Shown: piece after piece, positions 44,401 through 53,710 of the stretch | Layout of the letters: each line of letters begins with the position of its first letter | Numbering within the stretch: position 1 is the first letter of the stretch | Assembly (NCBI GenBank): GCA_900469475.1 | Contig: UBXG01000014.1 | Coordinates: 68,471 to 132,470 of the forward strand | Reading direction: 5' to 3' | Source: Hyphomicrobiales bacterium | GTDB taxonomy: Bacteria > Pseudomonadota > Alphaproteobacteria > Rhizobiales > Rhizobiaceae | Length of the DNA: 64,000 nucleotides | Notes under the pieces: model-generated | Told to the model about the DNA's origin: nothing | Seen by the model: the letters and a program-made list of their open reading frames with translations, nothing else | Databases searched by the model: none | Position numbers and translations under genes: made by a program

Positions 44401-44590
44401 GGGAGTTCCGTTCGTTCGTCATGACAAAGGCGCCATTCCGGCGACCTTTCGCTCCGGTGAGCGGCAAATCCTCGGATCGCGTCAGCGAGTTTTGTTTGTC
44501 TTCGCCTGCGGGTCTGGTAGAAATGCCCGGAACGGGAAAATTATCCTGCTTCTTGGTTAAGAACATCTGAACAAGGCATCGCCGCTCGCC

Positions 44591-45592
44591 ATGACGACGA
44601 AGAAAAAACCGAAGGTCTACGTCACGCGCAAACTGCCTGACGCGGTGGAGACGCGCATGCGCGAACTCTTCGATGCCGAACTCAACATAGATGATCGACC
44701 ACGCACCAAGGACGAATTGATAGAGGCCGTCCGCTCGGTCGATGTGCTGGTGCCGACTGTCACCGACCGCATCGATGCTGAGATCATCGATGAAGCCGGC
44801 CCGCAGATGAAGTTGATCGCCAGCTTCTCAAACGGCACGGATCACATCGATGTCGAGGCCGCCGCCCGCCGCGGCATCACCGTCACCAATACGCCGAATG
44901 TGCTGACCGAAGACACCGCCGACATGACCATGGCGCTCATCCTCGCTGTGCCGCGGCGACTGGCGGAAGGTGCGCGCGTGCTGACCGACAACCCCGGCGA
45001 ATGGGCCGGATGGTCGCCCACCTGGATGCTCGGCCGCCGCATCCACGGCAAGCGCATCGGCATCGTCGGCATGGGGCGGATCGGCACCGCCGTCGCCCGA
45101 CGCGCCAAGGCGTTCGGCCTATCAATCCACTATCACAATCGCAAGCGCGTCAATCCCGCGACCGAGGACGAGCTGGAGGCAACCTATTGGGACAGCCTCG
45201 ACCAGATGCTTGCCCGCGTCGATATCGTCTCGGTCAATTGCCCGTCGACACCTGCGACTTACCATCTGATTTCTGCCCGCCGCCTGGCGCTGCTGCAGCC
45301 GACGAGCTACATCGTCAACACGGCGCGCGGCGATGTTATCGACGAAGCGGCGCTGATCAAGATCCTGCGCGAGGGCAAGATCGCCGGCGCCGGCCTCGAC
45401 GTGTTCGAGAACGAACCGGCCGTCAATCCGAAGTTGGTGAAGCTCGCCAATGAGGGCAAGGTGGTGATCCTGCCGCATATGAGTTCGGCCACGCTCGAGG
45501 GCCGAATCGACATGGGCGACAAAGTCATCATCAACATCCGCACCTTCATCGACGGCCATCGCCCGCCCAATCGTGTGCTGCCCTTTCGATGA
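44591..45592 (+). CDS. D-2-hydroxyacid dehydrogenase (glyoxylate reductase-like)
   Basis: 333 residues. The NAD motif GIVGMGRIGTAVA is at about 157-169. Catalytic Arg is in NTARGDVIDE, Glu in DVFENEPAV and His in LPHMSSAT. Family resemblance is to glyoxylate/hydroxypyruvate reductases (GhrB/GyaR). NADH versus NADPH use cannot be told reliably. It ends 142 bp before the MurA-like gene. Confidence 0.9.
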   Translation: MTTKKKPKVYVTRKLPDAVETRMRELFDAELNIDDRPRTKDELIEAVRSVDVLVPTVTDRIDAEIIDEAGPQMKLIASFSNGTDHIDVEAAARRGITVTNTPNVLTEDTADMTMALILAVPRRLAEGARVLTDNPGEWAGWSPTWMLGRRIHGKRIGIVGMGRIGTAVARRAKAFGLSIHYHNRKRVNPATEDELEATYWDSLDQMLARVDIVSVNCPSTPATYHLISARRLALLQPTSYIVNTARGDVIDEAALIKILREGKIAGAGLDVFENEPAVNPKLVKLANEGKVVILPHMSSATLEGRIDMGDKVIINIRTFIDGHRPPNRVLPFR

Positions 45593-45734
45593 CGGAAGCA
45601 TGCTGATTCGCCCGCTGAAACGGGGCTGAATGCCCGGCTGCAAATTTGATCTCATTTACCTCTCGCCGGTCACGTGCATGTCACAAAGCCGGCCCAGAGG
45701 TGACCACAAACACAAATCAGGAAGGGCGGAAATC

Positions 45735-47048
45735 ATGGCGCGCGCGCTGCCGCATGAGCGGATTCAATATGTGGTCGAGGGCGGCTTCAAGCTGTCGGGA
45801 GAGATCGAACCGAGCGGCAACAAGAACGCCGCATTGCCGATTATCGCCGCATCGCTTCTGACCGATCAGCGGGTCGAGCTCAGCAACGTGCCGCGCATCC
45901 GCGACGTCGAGGCGCTGGTGGAGCTGATCCAGTCGGTCGGTGCGAAAGTACGTTGGCTCGGTCGCAACGAGCTTGAAATCGAAGCGCGCGAGCTTCGCCC
46001 CGCCAATCTTGATCCCGATCTCTGCGCCCGCATTCGCGCCTCCATCCTGCTTGCCGGTCCGATGCTGGCACGCTGCGGCGAGATCACCCTGCCGCCGCCC
46101 GGTGGAGACGTCATTGGCCGTCGGCGCGTCGACACGCATTTTCTGGCGCTGGAACAGCTCGGCGCGAGGATCGAGGTCAATAGCGTCTACAGCTTCCGCA
46201 CCGAAGGGCTGCGTGGCGCCGATGTCTTCCTCGATGAGCCGTCGGTGACAGCGACGGAAAATGCGCTTTGCGCTGCCGTGTTCGCCGAGGGGACGACGAT
46301 CCTGCGCAATTGCGCTTCTGAGCCGCATGTTCAGGATCTCGCCCGCTTCCTGATGGCCATGGGCGCGCGCATCGAAGGCGTCGGCACCAATATGATGACC
46401 ATCCACGGCGGCCAGCGGCTCGGCGGTGCATCGCATCGCATCGGCCCCGACCACAATGAGGTGGGCTCCCTGATCGGCCTTGCCGCCGTTACCGGCTCGG
46501 AAATCACCATCCGCCGTGCCGGCGTCGAGCATCTGCGCTCCACACTGATGACCTTCGAGCGCCTGGGCATCCGCTGCCAGATCGACGGCGATGATCTCAT
46601 CATCCGCTCCGGCCAGGAAATGAAGATCCAGCCTGATTTCGGCGGCCATATTCCGAAGATCGAAGATCAGCCCTGGCCGGCCTTTCCGGCCGACACCATG
46701 TCGATCGCCATCGTCACCGCCACGCAATGCGATGGTGTCGTGCTGATGTTCGAGAAAATGTTCGAAAGCCGCATGTTCTTCGTCGACAAGCTGATCGCCA
46801 TGGGCGCCCGCATCGTGCTGTGCGACCCGCATCGCGCCATCGTCGCCGGCCCCTCCAAGCTGCGCGCCGCCCAGCTCGAAAGCCCAGATATCCGCGCCGG
46901 CATGGCGATGCTGATCGCGGCGATGTGTGCCGAGGGCACCAGCGTCATCAACAATGCCCAGCAGATCGAGCGCGGCTATGAGCGCATCGAGGAGCGGCTG
47001 AATGCCATGGGTGCGCGCATTACACGCATTCCGCCGCGCGAAGCCTAA
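45735..47048 (+). CDS. murA: UDP-GlcNAc 1-carboxyvinyltransferase (MurA-type, Asp variant)
   Basis: 437 residues from ATG 45735 with AGGAAGGG upstream; in-frame ATGs at 45630 and 45678 lack an SD. It is an EPSP synthase-like double domain with NKNAALPI (Lys30/Asn31), RASILLAGPMLAR, and catalytic FPADTMS near the later part. The loop that holds Cys115 in E. coli MurA (GGCxIG) reads GGDVIGRR, so Cys is replaced by Asp125. That substitution occurs in fosfomycin-resistant MurA of Mycobacterium and Chlamydia and keeps enzymatic activity. From its location and divergence I suspect a second MurA beside a standard one elsewhere. Confidence 0.88.
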   Translation: MARALPHERIQYVVEGGFKLSGEIEPSGNKNAALPIIAASLLTDQRVELSNVPRIRDVEALVELIQSVGAKVRWLGRNELEIEARELRPANLDPDLCARIRASILLAGPMLARCGEITLPPPGGDVIGRRRVDTHFLALEQLGARIEVNSVYSFRTEGLRGADVFLDEPSVTATENALCAAVFAEGTTILRNCASEPHVQDLARFLMAMGARIEGVGTNMMTIHGGQRLGGASHRIGPDHNEVGSLIGLAAVTGSEITIRRAGVEHLRSTLMTFERLGIRCQIDGDDLIIRSGQEMKIQPDFGGHIPKIEDQPWPAFPADTMSIAIVTATQCDGVVLMFEKMFESRMFFVDKLIAMGARIVLCDPHRAIVAGPSKLRAAQLESPDIRAGMAMLIAAMCAEGTSVINNAQQIERGYERIEERLNAMGARITRIPPREA

Positions 47049-47075
47049 CGACGCGGCTAAACGGTTGAAGATGCG

Positions 47076-47555
47076 CTAGGTAATCGCCTTGCGCATTTCG
47101 ATTGATGTCGTGCGATCGAAACCGGCGTGGCGATTTTCGACCGTCTTCCGGAAGCCCCAGGCGGCGAAGGTGGCGTGATTGTCGGTGAGCTCGATCCGCG
47201 TTTCCAGCCGCAAGGTTTTTAGACCGAGCTCGCGCGCTTTAGTCTCGGCCAGGGCAAGCAGGCGTTTGCCGATGCCCTTGCCCTGCGCTGTCGGCAGCAC
47301 AGCGAGCTTGCCGACATAAAGGCTCTCTGCCTCCGGTCGGCAGAAAATGCAGCCGACCAACTGCTCGCCATCGAGTGCCGCGTAAGCGATCTCGCTAATG
47401 GCCTTCGTTTTAAGCGTTTCTGATGTCAGCGCAAGCGCGGAGGAGGGCGGATCGATGCGTCCGTTCATGTAAGCAAAGGACGTCAGGATCAGATCCAGCA
47501 GCGCATCCCAGCGATCGAAGCCGTCATCGAGGCGACGAAGCATAACTTCGCTCAT
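47076..47555 (-). CDS. GNAT acetyltransferase
   Basis: 159 residues. The acetyl-CoA loop LAVLPTAQGKGIGKRLLALAE has the Q/RxxGxG/A motif. LRLETRIELTDNHATFAAWGF is the substrate-side strand and helix. It overlaps the moeB/thiF-like gene by four bases, so it is translated as a coupled second gene. Substrate unknown. Confidence 0.88.
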   Translation of the reverse strand: MSEVMLRRLDDGFDRWDALLDLILTSFAYMNGRIDPPSSALALTSETLKTKAISEIAYAALDGEQLVGCIFCRPEAESLYVGKLAVLPTAQGKGIGKRLLALAETKARELGLKTLRLETRIELTDNHATFAAWGFRKTVENRHAGFDRTTSIEMRKAIT

Positions 47556-48322
47556 TCGGCGGCGACCCGAGAGCGTTTGCGGCGATAGCGCACGGTTTCG
47601 AAGCGCGAGGAAAGCCCATCATAGAGCAGCAGGCGGCCGATCAGCGGCTCGCCGATGCCTGCGATAAGCTTGATCGCCTCCATTGCCATCAGCGTGCCGA
47701 TGACGCCTGTAAGGGCTCCGATGATGCCCGCTTCCGCGCAGCTGGGAATCAGGCCCTCCGGCGGTGGTGCCGGAAAGAGATCGCGATAGCGCGGATTGGG
47801 ATTGCCGTCCGCATCGTTTTCGTAAGGCTTCAGTGTCGTCACGGACCCGTCGAATCTTCCGACAGCGCCGGTCACCAGCGGCAAACGCGTCGCTTCGGTC
47901 GCATCGGCCGCGGCATAGCGTGTGTCGAAATTGTCGGAGCCGTCTATGACGAGATCGAAACCGGCAAGGTGCCGCGCGGCGGTATCGAGGCTGAACCGCT
48001 CCTCGAAGCGGATAGTGCGCACATGCGGGTTCAGCCGCGCGATGGCATCTGCCGCGCTCTGCGTCTTCATTTCGCCGATCGTGCCTGTATCGTGAATCAC
48101 CTGGCGTTGCAGGTTGGACAGCGAAACGCGATCGTCATCGGCAATGCCGAGCGTACCGACGCCAGCGGCGGCGAGATATTGCAGCACCGGGGCACCGAGG
48201 CCGCCTGCGCCGATGACAAGCACGCGGGCCGCCTTCAATTTTTGCTGGCCGGCGCCGCCGACCTCCGGCAGGAGAATATGGCGGTGATAGCGGGCGATTT
48301 CGTCTGAGGTCAAAGGATCCAT
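47552..48322 (-). CDS. moeB: MoeB/ThiF family E1-like adenylyltransferase
   Basis: 256 residues, a single E1-like domain. ATP motif GAGGLGAPVLQYLAAAGVGTLG; DDDRVSLSNLQRQ is the adenylation strand. It lacks a CxxC zinc pair in the final part; only an isolated PSCAEAG cysteine follows. It activates the C-terminus of MoaD or ThiS by adenylation. Which of the two is not decided by sequence, hence the symbol is tentative. It precedes the GNAT gene in the same transcript, downstream of recF. Confidence 0.85.
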   Translation of the reverse strand: MDPLTSDEIARYHRHILLPEVGGAGQQKLKAARVLVIGAGGLGAPVLQYLAAAGVGTLGIADDDRVSLSNLQRQVIHDTGTIGEMKTQSAADAIARLNPHVRTIRFEERFSLDTAARHLAGFDLVIDGSDNFDTRYAAADATEATRLPLVTGAVGRFDGSVTTLKPYENDADGNPNPRYRDLFPAPPPEGLIPSCAEAGIIGALTGVIGTLMAMEAIKLIAGIGEPLIGRLLLYDGLSSRFETVRYRRKRSRVAAE

Positions 48323-48358
48323 GTGCTGGAGTTTAGCACAATCGCGGTGAAGGAGGCG

Positions 48359-49486
48359 CTAGGATTTCGTAATGCCGCCATGCGCCACGGTAAAGAATTG
48401 CGCACGCTCGCCAAGGGCCGAGAACATCGACCTATCGGTGCCGGTCATGAAGGCCTGGCCGCCGAGCCCGTCGATGAGATCGAAGAGCGCCGCACGCCGT
48501 CCCTCGTCGAGATGGGCGGCGATTTCATCGAGCAGCAGGATTGGTGCATAGCCCGTCAGGTTACCGACGAGCCGCGCATGAGCAAGGATAAGGCCGACGA
48601 GAAGTGCCTTCTGCTCGCCGGTGGAGCAGCGTTCCGCCTCCATGTCCTTTTCGCGATGCCGCACCAAAAGGTCGGCCCGGTGCGGTCCGTCCAGCGTGCG
48701 GCCGGCAGCGGCGTCGCGGTAACGCCCCTCGCGCAGCATATCGGCATAGGCATCTTCGAGATCGACGGCCGGCCGGTCGAACTGGCCCTCGAGAAAGCCG
48801 GAAAGCGCGAGCGCCGCCGAGGGGAACGGTGTCGTCTCGCGCGTTTCGGCGATCAGCCGCGAGAGGAGACCGAGCATTTCCTGCCGCGCGATCGCCATGG
48901 CGATGCCGAGGCTCGCCATCTGCTCCTCGATGCCGCCGAGCCAGGAGGGATCGAACCGGTTTTCGGATAGCAGCTTGTTGCGGCTGCGCATGGCGCGCTC
49001 GAAATCGCTGGCGCGGCGGCCATGGGCGGGATCGAGAGATAGTACCAGGCGGTCGAGGAAGCGGCGCCGCTCCGAGGAGCCGCCGGTAAACAGGCCGTCC
49101 ATGGCCGGTGTCAGCCAGAGAATGCGCAGGTGATCGGTCAGCTCGTCGACAGTCTTGGCCGGCGTACCGTTGATTCGCAGCCTGCGGGCGGCTGATTCGT
49201 CGGTCGTATCAATGCCGGTGCCGATCTCGACGGCACCCTCCATGCCTTCGAGCTCGGCAAAGATCGAAAATCCGCCTGCCGCATTGATCCGGGTGACATC
49301 GGCATAGGCCGCGCGGCGCAGGCCGCGGCCAGGCGAAAGAAGCGAGACCGCCTCCATGAGATTGGTTTTGCCGGCGCCGTTATCGCCGGTCAGCACCACA
49401 TGCCGCTCGTCAAGCGTCAACGCCGCCGCCGCATAATTGCGGAAGTCGGTCAGCTTCAGGCGCGAGATGGAAACCTTGTTCGGCAT
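48359..49486 (-). CDS. recF: DNA replication and repair protein RecF
   Basis: 375 residues. Walker A LTGDNGAGKTNLMEAVSLL, signature motif STGEQKALLVGLIL and Walker B PILLLDEIAAHLDE are in order, as in SMC-like ATPases. RecF helps load RecA at gapped DNA, together with RecR encoded 20 kb away. It is divergent from an aminoglycoside phosphotransferase-like gene. Confidence 0.96.
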   Translation of the reverse strand: MPNKVSISRLKLTDFRNYAAAALTLDERHVVLTGDNGAGKTNLMEAVSLLSPGRGLRRAAYADVTRINAAGGFSIFAELEGMEGAVEIGTGIDTTDESAARRLRINGTPAKTVDELTDHLRILWLTPAMDGLFTGGSSERRRFLDRLVLSLDPAHGRRASDFERAMRSRNKLLSENRFDPSWLGGIEEQMASLGIAMAIARQEMLGLLSRLIAETRETTPFPSAALALSGFLEGQFDRPAVDLEDAYADMLREGRYRDAAAGRTLDGPHRADLLVRHREKDMEAERCSTGEQKALLVGLILAHARLVGNLTGYAPILLLDEIAAHLDEGRRAALFDLIDGLGGQAFMTGTDRSMFSALGERAQFFTVAHGGITKS

Positions 49487-49669
49487 GGGTCCTTAAGATT
49501 CGCAATCGACGGCCGAGGCGTATGCCGAACCCTGCAGGAGTGCAAGGTTTTTGCAGCTTTTCTCTGTTCTCGACGAAAGTGCAATGGCGACAGTTGGGCT
49601 CTGGCACTCACAGACCGCGCTCCCCATATCGCCATGCTCGGATAAGTTTTTAAGTGATAGGGGTACCAA

Positions 49670-50473
49670 TTGGAATTTGCAAAGGCGTTGCTCGCGCATA
49701 CGCATGTCGGTTGGACACGCATAAAGGCGGGCGAATCGGGGGATCTCGTCTATCGACGCGAGGATAGTCTCGCCTACGCGAAAATCGCAACGTCAGCCCG
49801 GTCGGCAGAACTCGCTGGGGAGCGTGATCGGCTGCTTTGGCTACAGGGCAAGGGCATCCCCGTGCCTGAAGTCATTGATTGGCACCAGGTAGAGGAGGGC
49901 GCGTGCCTGATCATGACAACAATTCCCGGCGTACCGGCAGCCGAGCTGGATGGAGATGCGCTGCTGAAGGCCTGGCCATCGATGGTGTGGCAGCTGAAAT
50001 CTCTTCACGAGCAGCCGATCGATCGATGCCCCTTCGATCGCAGCCTGTCGCTGATGTTCGCAAAGGCAGAGGATATAGTTTCGCGAGATGCCGTAAACCC
50101 GGATTTCCTGCCGCCGGAGGATCAGGATAGGCCGGCCCGCGAACTGCTTCATCGCGTCGAGCGCGACCTGCTACTTCGGTTCGATCAGGAGGCCATTGAT
50201 AGGGTTCTCTGCCATGGCGATGCCTGCATGCCCAATTTCATGGTCGATCCGTATAGTCTGCAATGCACTGGCCTTATCGATCTTGGCCGGGCAGGGAAGG
50301 CGGATCGCTATGTCGATCTCTCGCTGATGATGGCCAATGCCGAGGAAAGCTGGGCGATGCCTGAACAAGGCGAACGAGCCTTTTCGATCCTGTTCGAAAC
50401 CCTTGAGATCGCCGAGCCGGACCGCGAGCGTCTCGCTTTTTATCTCCGGCTCGATCCCCTGACCTGGGGGTGA
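49670..50473 (+). CDS. Aminoglycoside phosphotransferase, APH(3'')-I/StrA-like
   Basis: 267 residues from TTG 49670 with ATAGGGG upstream. Length equals StrA (APH(3'')-Ib), and much of the sequence is close to it from memory: GESGDLVYRR, GERDRLLWLQGKG, IPGVPAAELDGDALLKAWPSM, SRDAVNPDFLP, CHGDACMPNFMVDP and the ending DRERLAFYLRLDPLTWG. Catalytic Lys38, His182-Asp184, Asn189 and metal Asp204 (LIDLGR) are present. It should phosphorylate streptomycin at the 3'' position if expressed. It sits alone between recF and dnaJ with no transposon, integron or strB beside it, so it looks like an intrinsic chromosomal gene. Confidence 0.88.
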   Translation: MEFAKALLAHTHVGWTRIKAGESGDLVYRREDSLAYAKIATSARSAELAGERDRLLWLQGKGIPVPEVIDWHQVEEGACLIMTTIPGVPAAELDGDALLKAWPSMVWQLKSLHEQPIDRCPFDRSLSLMFAKAEDIVSRDAVNPDFLPPEDQDRPARELLHRVERDLLLRFDQEAIDRVLCHGDACMPNFMVDPYSLQCTGLIDLGRAGKADRYVDLSLMMANAEESWAMPEQGERAFSILFETLEIAEPDRERLAFYLRLDPLTWG

Positions 50474-50505
50474 TTCGAAAGATACGAGTGATTCGTTCTT
50501 AGAAA

Positions 50506-50538
50506 CAAAAAATCCGGCCGAATCATCGGCCGGATTCA
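50506..50538. terminator. Bidirectional terminator between aph-like gene and dnaJ
   Basis: AATCCGGCCG and CGGCCGGATT pair around AATCAT (50511-50536). Six A precede the stem, which gives a T-run on the minus strand. Confidence 0.85.
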
Positions 50539-50562
50539 TGTGAAACAGCTTCGCTTGGCGAA

Positions 50563-51708
50563 TCAGTCGCTGAACGTATCGAAGAAATCCTTCATGCGGG
50601 CAAAGAAGCCCGTCGATTCGGGATTGTTGTCCTTCGAGGAGATCTGTTCGAATTCCTGCAGCAGTTCGCGCTGGCGCTTGGTGAGCTTCTGCGGCGTTTC
50701 GATCTGGATCTGGATGTAGAGATCCCCGACCTGGCTGGAGCGCAGCACCGGCATGCCCTTGCCCTTCAGGCGGAACTGCTTGCCGACTTGGGTTCCCTCG
50801 GGAACGCTGACGCGCGATTTCGTGCCATCGAGCGTCGCTACATCGAAGGTGCCGCCAAGCGCCGCCGTCGTCATCGAGATCGGCACGGCACAATAGAGAT
50901 CGGCGCCGTCCCGCTGGAAGAATTCATGCGGCTTGACGGAGAGGAAGATGTAGAGGTCCCCGGAAGGACCACCGCGAAGACCCGCTTCGCCTTCGCCCTG
51001 CAGGCGGATGCGCGTGCCGTCCTCAATGCCCGAGGGAATGTTGACGGAGAGCGAACGCTCCTCGGTCACGCGGCCCTGGCCATGACACTTGGTGCAGGGG
51101 TCGGGAATGATCTGGCCGCGACCGTGACAGGTCGGGCAGGTGCGCTCGACGGAGAAGAAGCCCTGCGCAGCGCGCACCCGACCGGAACCCTGACAGGTGC
51201 CGCAGGTCTTCGGCTGCGTGCCGGGCTTGGCGCCCGAGCCGGAACAGACGTCGCAGGTGATCGAGGTCGGAACGCGGATCTGCGCCGTCTTGCCGCTGAA
51301 GGCTTCCTCGAGCGAGATTTCCATATTGTAGCGAAGATCGGCGCCGCGCTCGCGTCCGCCGGACGAGCGACCGCGAGCGCGTCCGCCACCCATCATCTCG
51401 CCGAAAATATCCTCGAAAATATCGGAGAAGCCGCCGCCGCCGAAACCGGCTCCGAAGCCGCCACCGCCGCCCATACCGCCATGCTCGAAAGCTGCATGGC
51501 CGTAGCGGTCATAGGCTGCGCGCTTTTGCGGGTCCTTGAGCGTTTCGTAGGCTTCGTTGATTTCCTTGAACTTCCGCTCGGCATTGCTGTCGTCCGGGTT
51601 CTTGTCCGGATGAAATTGCATCGCCAGCTTGCGAAAGGCGCTCTTCAGCTCTTTCTCGTCCGCTGTTTTTGAGACGCCCAATGTCTCGTAAAAATCCGCT
51701 TTTGACAT
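50563..51708 (-). CDS. dnaJ: Chaperone DnaJ
   Basis: 381 residues. The J-domain with HPD (QFHPDKNPDD) is at about 33-35. A Gly/Phe-rich region (GGMGGGGGFGAGFGGGGF) follows, then four CxxCxGxG zinc repeats (CDVCSGSG, CGTCQGSG, CPTCHGRG, CTKCHGQG) and the C-terminal substrate domains. It stimulates DnaK ATPase. It lies 82 bp after dnaK across a region of overlapping hairpins, with only a poor SD (GGGG about 12 bases upstream). Confidence 0.97.
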   Translation of the reverse strand: MSKADFYETLGVSKTADEKELKSAFRKLAMQFHPDKNPDDSNAERKFKEINEAYETLKDPQKRAAYDRYGHAAFEHGGMGGGGGFGAGFGGGGFSDIFEDIFGEMMGGGRARGRSSGGRERGADLRYNMEISLEEAFSGKTAQIRVPTSITCDVCSGSGAKPGTQPKTCGTCQGSGRVRAAQGFFSVERTCPTCHGRGQIIPDPCTKCHGQGRVTEERSLSVNIPSGIEDGTRIRLQGEGEAGLRGGPSGDLYIFLSVKPHEFFQRDGADLYCAVPISMTTAALGGTFDVATLDGTKSRVSVPEGTQVGKQFRLKGKGMPVLRSSQVGDLYIQIQIETPQKLTKRQRELLQEFEQISSKDNNPESTGFFARMKDFFDTFSD

Positions 51709-51720
51709 TAAGGACTAGAC

Positions 51721-51786
51721 CCCGGAAATGGATTTCCGGCTGCCCCGAAGGCAGCCGGATTTAAGTCTCCTAGAACCTTTCGGTTC
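51721..51786 (-). promoter_or_regulatory. Overlapping hairpins between dnaK and dnaJ
   Basis: Three stems can form on the mRNA: GAACC/GGTTC (51773-51786), CCGGCTGCC/GGCAGCCGG (51736-51758) and CCGGAAA/TTTCCGG (51722-51739). The last two share four bases and cannot form together. The second ends next to the GGGG that may be the dnaJ ribosome site. There is no T-run, so termination is unlikely; control of dnaJ translation or mRNA stability is possible. Confidence 0.55.
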
Positions 51787-51790
51787 GCGC

Positions 51791-53710
51791 TTATGCAGAC
51801 CGCTTATGGTCGCCTTCGTCCTTGATTTCCTCGTAGTCGGCATCGACGACATCGTCCTTGCCGCCTGCTGCCGAGGCATCGCCGGAACCGGCTTCCGCCT
51901 GCTGCGACTCATAGATCGCCTGGCCGAGCTTCATGGAAACTTCCATAAGCGTCTGGGTCTTGGCCTTGATGTCTTCGGCATCCGGTTCGGAAGCTTCGGT
52001 TGCCGCCTTCAGCGCTGCAATCGCGTCGGAAATCGCGGTGCGATCGGCTTCGGTGACCTTGTCGCCGTAATCCTTCAGCGACTTCTCGCTGGAGTGGATC
52101 AGGCTTTCGGCCTGGTTCTTGGCTTCGACACCTTCGCGGCGCTTCTTGTCTTCGGCAGCATGGGCTTCGGCATCCTTGACCATCTTCTCGATGTCGGCGT
52201 CGGAAAGACCGCCGGAAGCCTGGATGCGGATCTGCTGTTCCTTGCCGGTACCCTTGTCCTTGGCCGAAACCTGGACGATGCCGTTGGCGTCGATATCGAA
52301 GGTGACTTCGATCTGCGGAACGCCACGCGGTGCCGGCGGCAGGCCGACGAGGTCGAACTGGCCGAGCAGCTTGTTGTCTGCAGCCATTTCGCGCTCGCCC
52401 TGCGAGACGCGGATGGTTACGGCCGACTGGTTGTCGTCAGCGGTCGAGAAGGTCTGCGACTTCTTCGTCGGGATCGTCGTGTTGCGTTCGATCAGACGGG
52501 TGAAGACGCCGCCCAGCGTTTCGATGCCGAGAGACAGCGGGGTCACGTCGAGGAGCAGAACGTCCTTGACGTCGCCCTGCAGAACGCCGGCCTGGATAGC
52601 GGCGCCGAGCGCGACGACTTCATCCGGGTTGACGCCCTTGTGCGGCTCCTTGCCGAACAGCTGCTTGACGACTTCCTGTACCTTCGGCATGCGGCTCATG
52701 CCGCCGACGAGAACGACTTCGTCGATTTCGGCGGCGGTAACGCCGGCATCCTTGAGGGCTGCCTTGCACGGAGCGATGGTGCGCTGAACCAGATCGTCGA
52801 CCAGGCTTTCCAGCTTGGCGCGGGTCAGTTTCAGCGTCAGGTGCTTCGGGCCGGTGGCGTCTGCCGTGATGAAGGGCAGGTTGATTTCGGTCTGCTGTGC
52901 GGACGACAGTTCGATCTTGGCCTTCTCGGCAGCTTCCTTCAGGCGCTGCAGGGCAAGCTTGTCGCCCTTGAGATCGATGCCATTGTCCTTCTTGAACTCG
53001 GCAACGAGATATTCGACGAGACGCATGTCGAAGTCTTCACCGCCGAGGAAGGTATCGCCGTTGGTCGACTTCACTTCGAAGACGCCGTCGCCGATTTCCA
53101 GGATGGAGATATCGAAGGTGCCGCCGCCAAGGTCGTAAACGGCGATGGTCTTGCCGTCCTTCTTGTCGAGGCCGTAAGCAAGGGCTGCAGCCGTCGGCTC
53201 ATTGATGATGCGCAGAACTTCGAGACCGGCGATCTTGCCGGCATCCTTGGTTGCCTGGCGCTGAGCGTCGTTGAAGTATGCGGGAACGGTGATAACAGCC
53301 TTGTCGACCTTTTCGCCGAGATAGGATTCGGCGGTTTCCTTCATCTTCTGAAGGATCATTGCGGAAATCTGGGCGGGCGAATAGCCCTTGCCGTTGGCTT
53401 CTACCCAGGCGTCGCCATTGTCGCCCCGAACGATGTTGAAGGGAACAAGGTGCTTGTCCTTCTCGACGGTCGGATCTTCGTAGCGGCGGCCGATGAGGCG
53501 CTTGACAGCGAAGAGGGTGTTTGTGGGGTTGGTGACAGCCTGGCGCTTGGCCGGCTGACCGACGAGACGTTCACCATCGTCGGTGAAGGCAACCATGGAG
53601 GGGGTCGTCCGGGCGCCTTCGGCATTTTCGATCACTTTTGCGTCCTTACCGTCCATGACGGCGACGCAGGAATTTGTCGTTCCAAGGTCGATACCAATTA
53701 CTTTTGCCAT
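51791..53710 (-). CDS. dnaK: Chaperone DnaK (Hsp70)
   Basis: 639 residues from ATG 53710 with AAGGAGAG upstream. The nucleotide domain starts KVIGIDLGTTNSCVAV and contains the phosphate loop YDLGGGTFDISIL. The substrate domain contains LLDVTPLSLGIETLGG, and the acidic/GA-rich lid tail ends with DADYEEIKDEGDHKRSA. It is the central ATP-driven chaperone and controls RpoH activity in proteobacteria. dnaJ follows at 82 bp. Confidence 0.98.
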   Translation of the reverse strand: MAKVIGIDLGTTNSCVAVMDGKDAKVIENAEGARTTPSMVAFTDDGERLVGQPAKRQAVTNPTNTLFAVKRLIGRRYEDPTVEKDKHLVPFNIVRGDNGDAWVEANGKGYSPAQISAMILQKMKETAESYLGEKVDKAVITVPAYFNDAQRQATKDAGKIAGLEVLRIINEPTAAALAYGLDKKDGKTIAVYDLGGGTFDISILEIGDGVFEVKSTNGDTFLGGEDFDMRLVEYLVAEFKKDNGIDLKGDKLALQRLKEAAEKAKIELSSAQQTEINLPFITADATGPKHLTLKLTRAKLESLVDDLVQRTIAPCKAALKDAGVTAAEIDEVVLVGGMSRMPKVQEVVKQLFGKEPHKGVNPDEVVALGAAIQAGVLQGDVKDVLLLDVTPLSLGIETLGGVFTRLIERNTTIPTKKSQTFSTADDNQSAVTIRVSQGEREMAADNKLLGQFDLVGLPPAPRGVPQIEVTFDIDANGIVQVSAKDKGTGKEQQIRIQASGGLSDADIEKMVKDAEAHAAEDKKRREGVEAKNQAESLIHSSEKSLKDYGDKVTEADRTAISDAIAALKAATEASEPDAEDIKAKTQTLMEVSMKLGQAIYESQQAEAGSGDASAAGGKDDVVDADYEEIKDEGDHKRSA

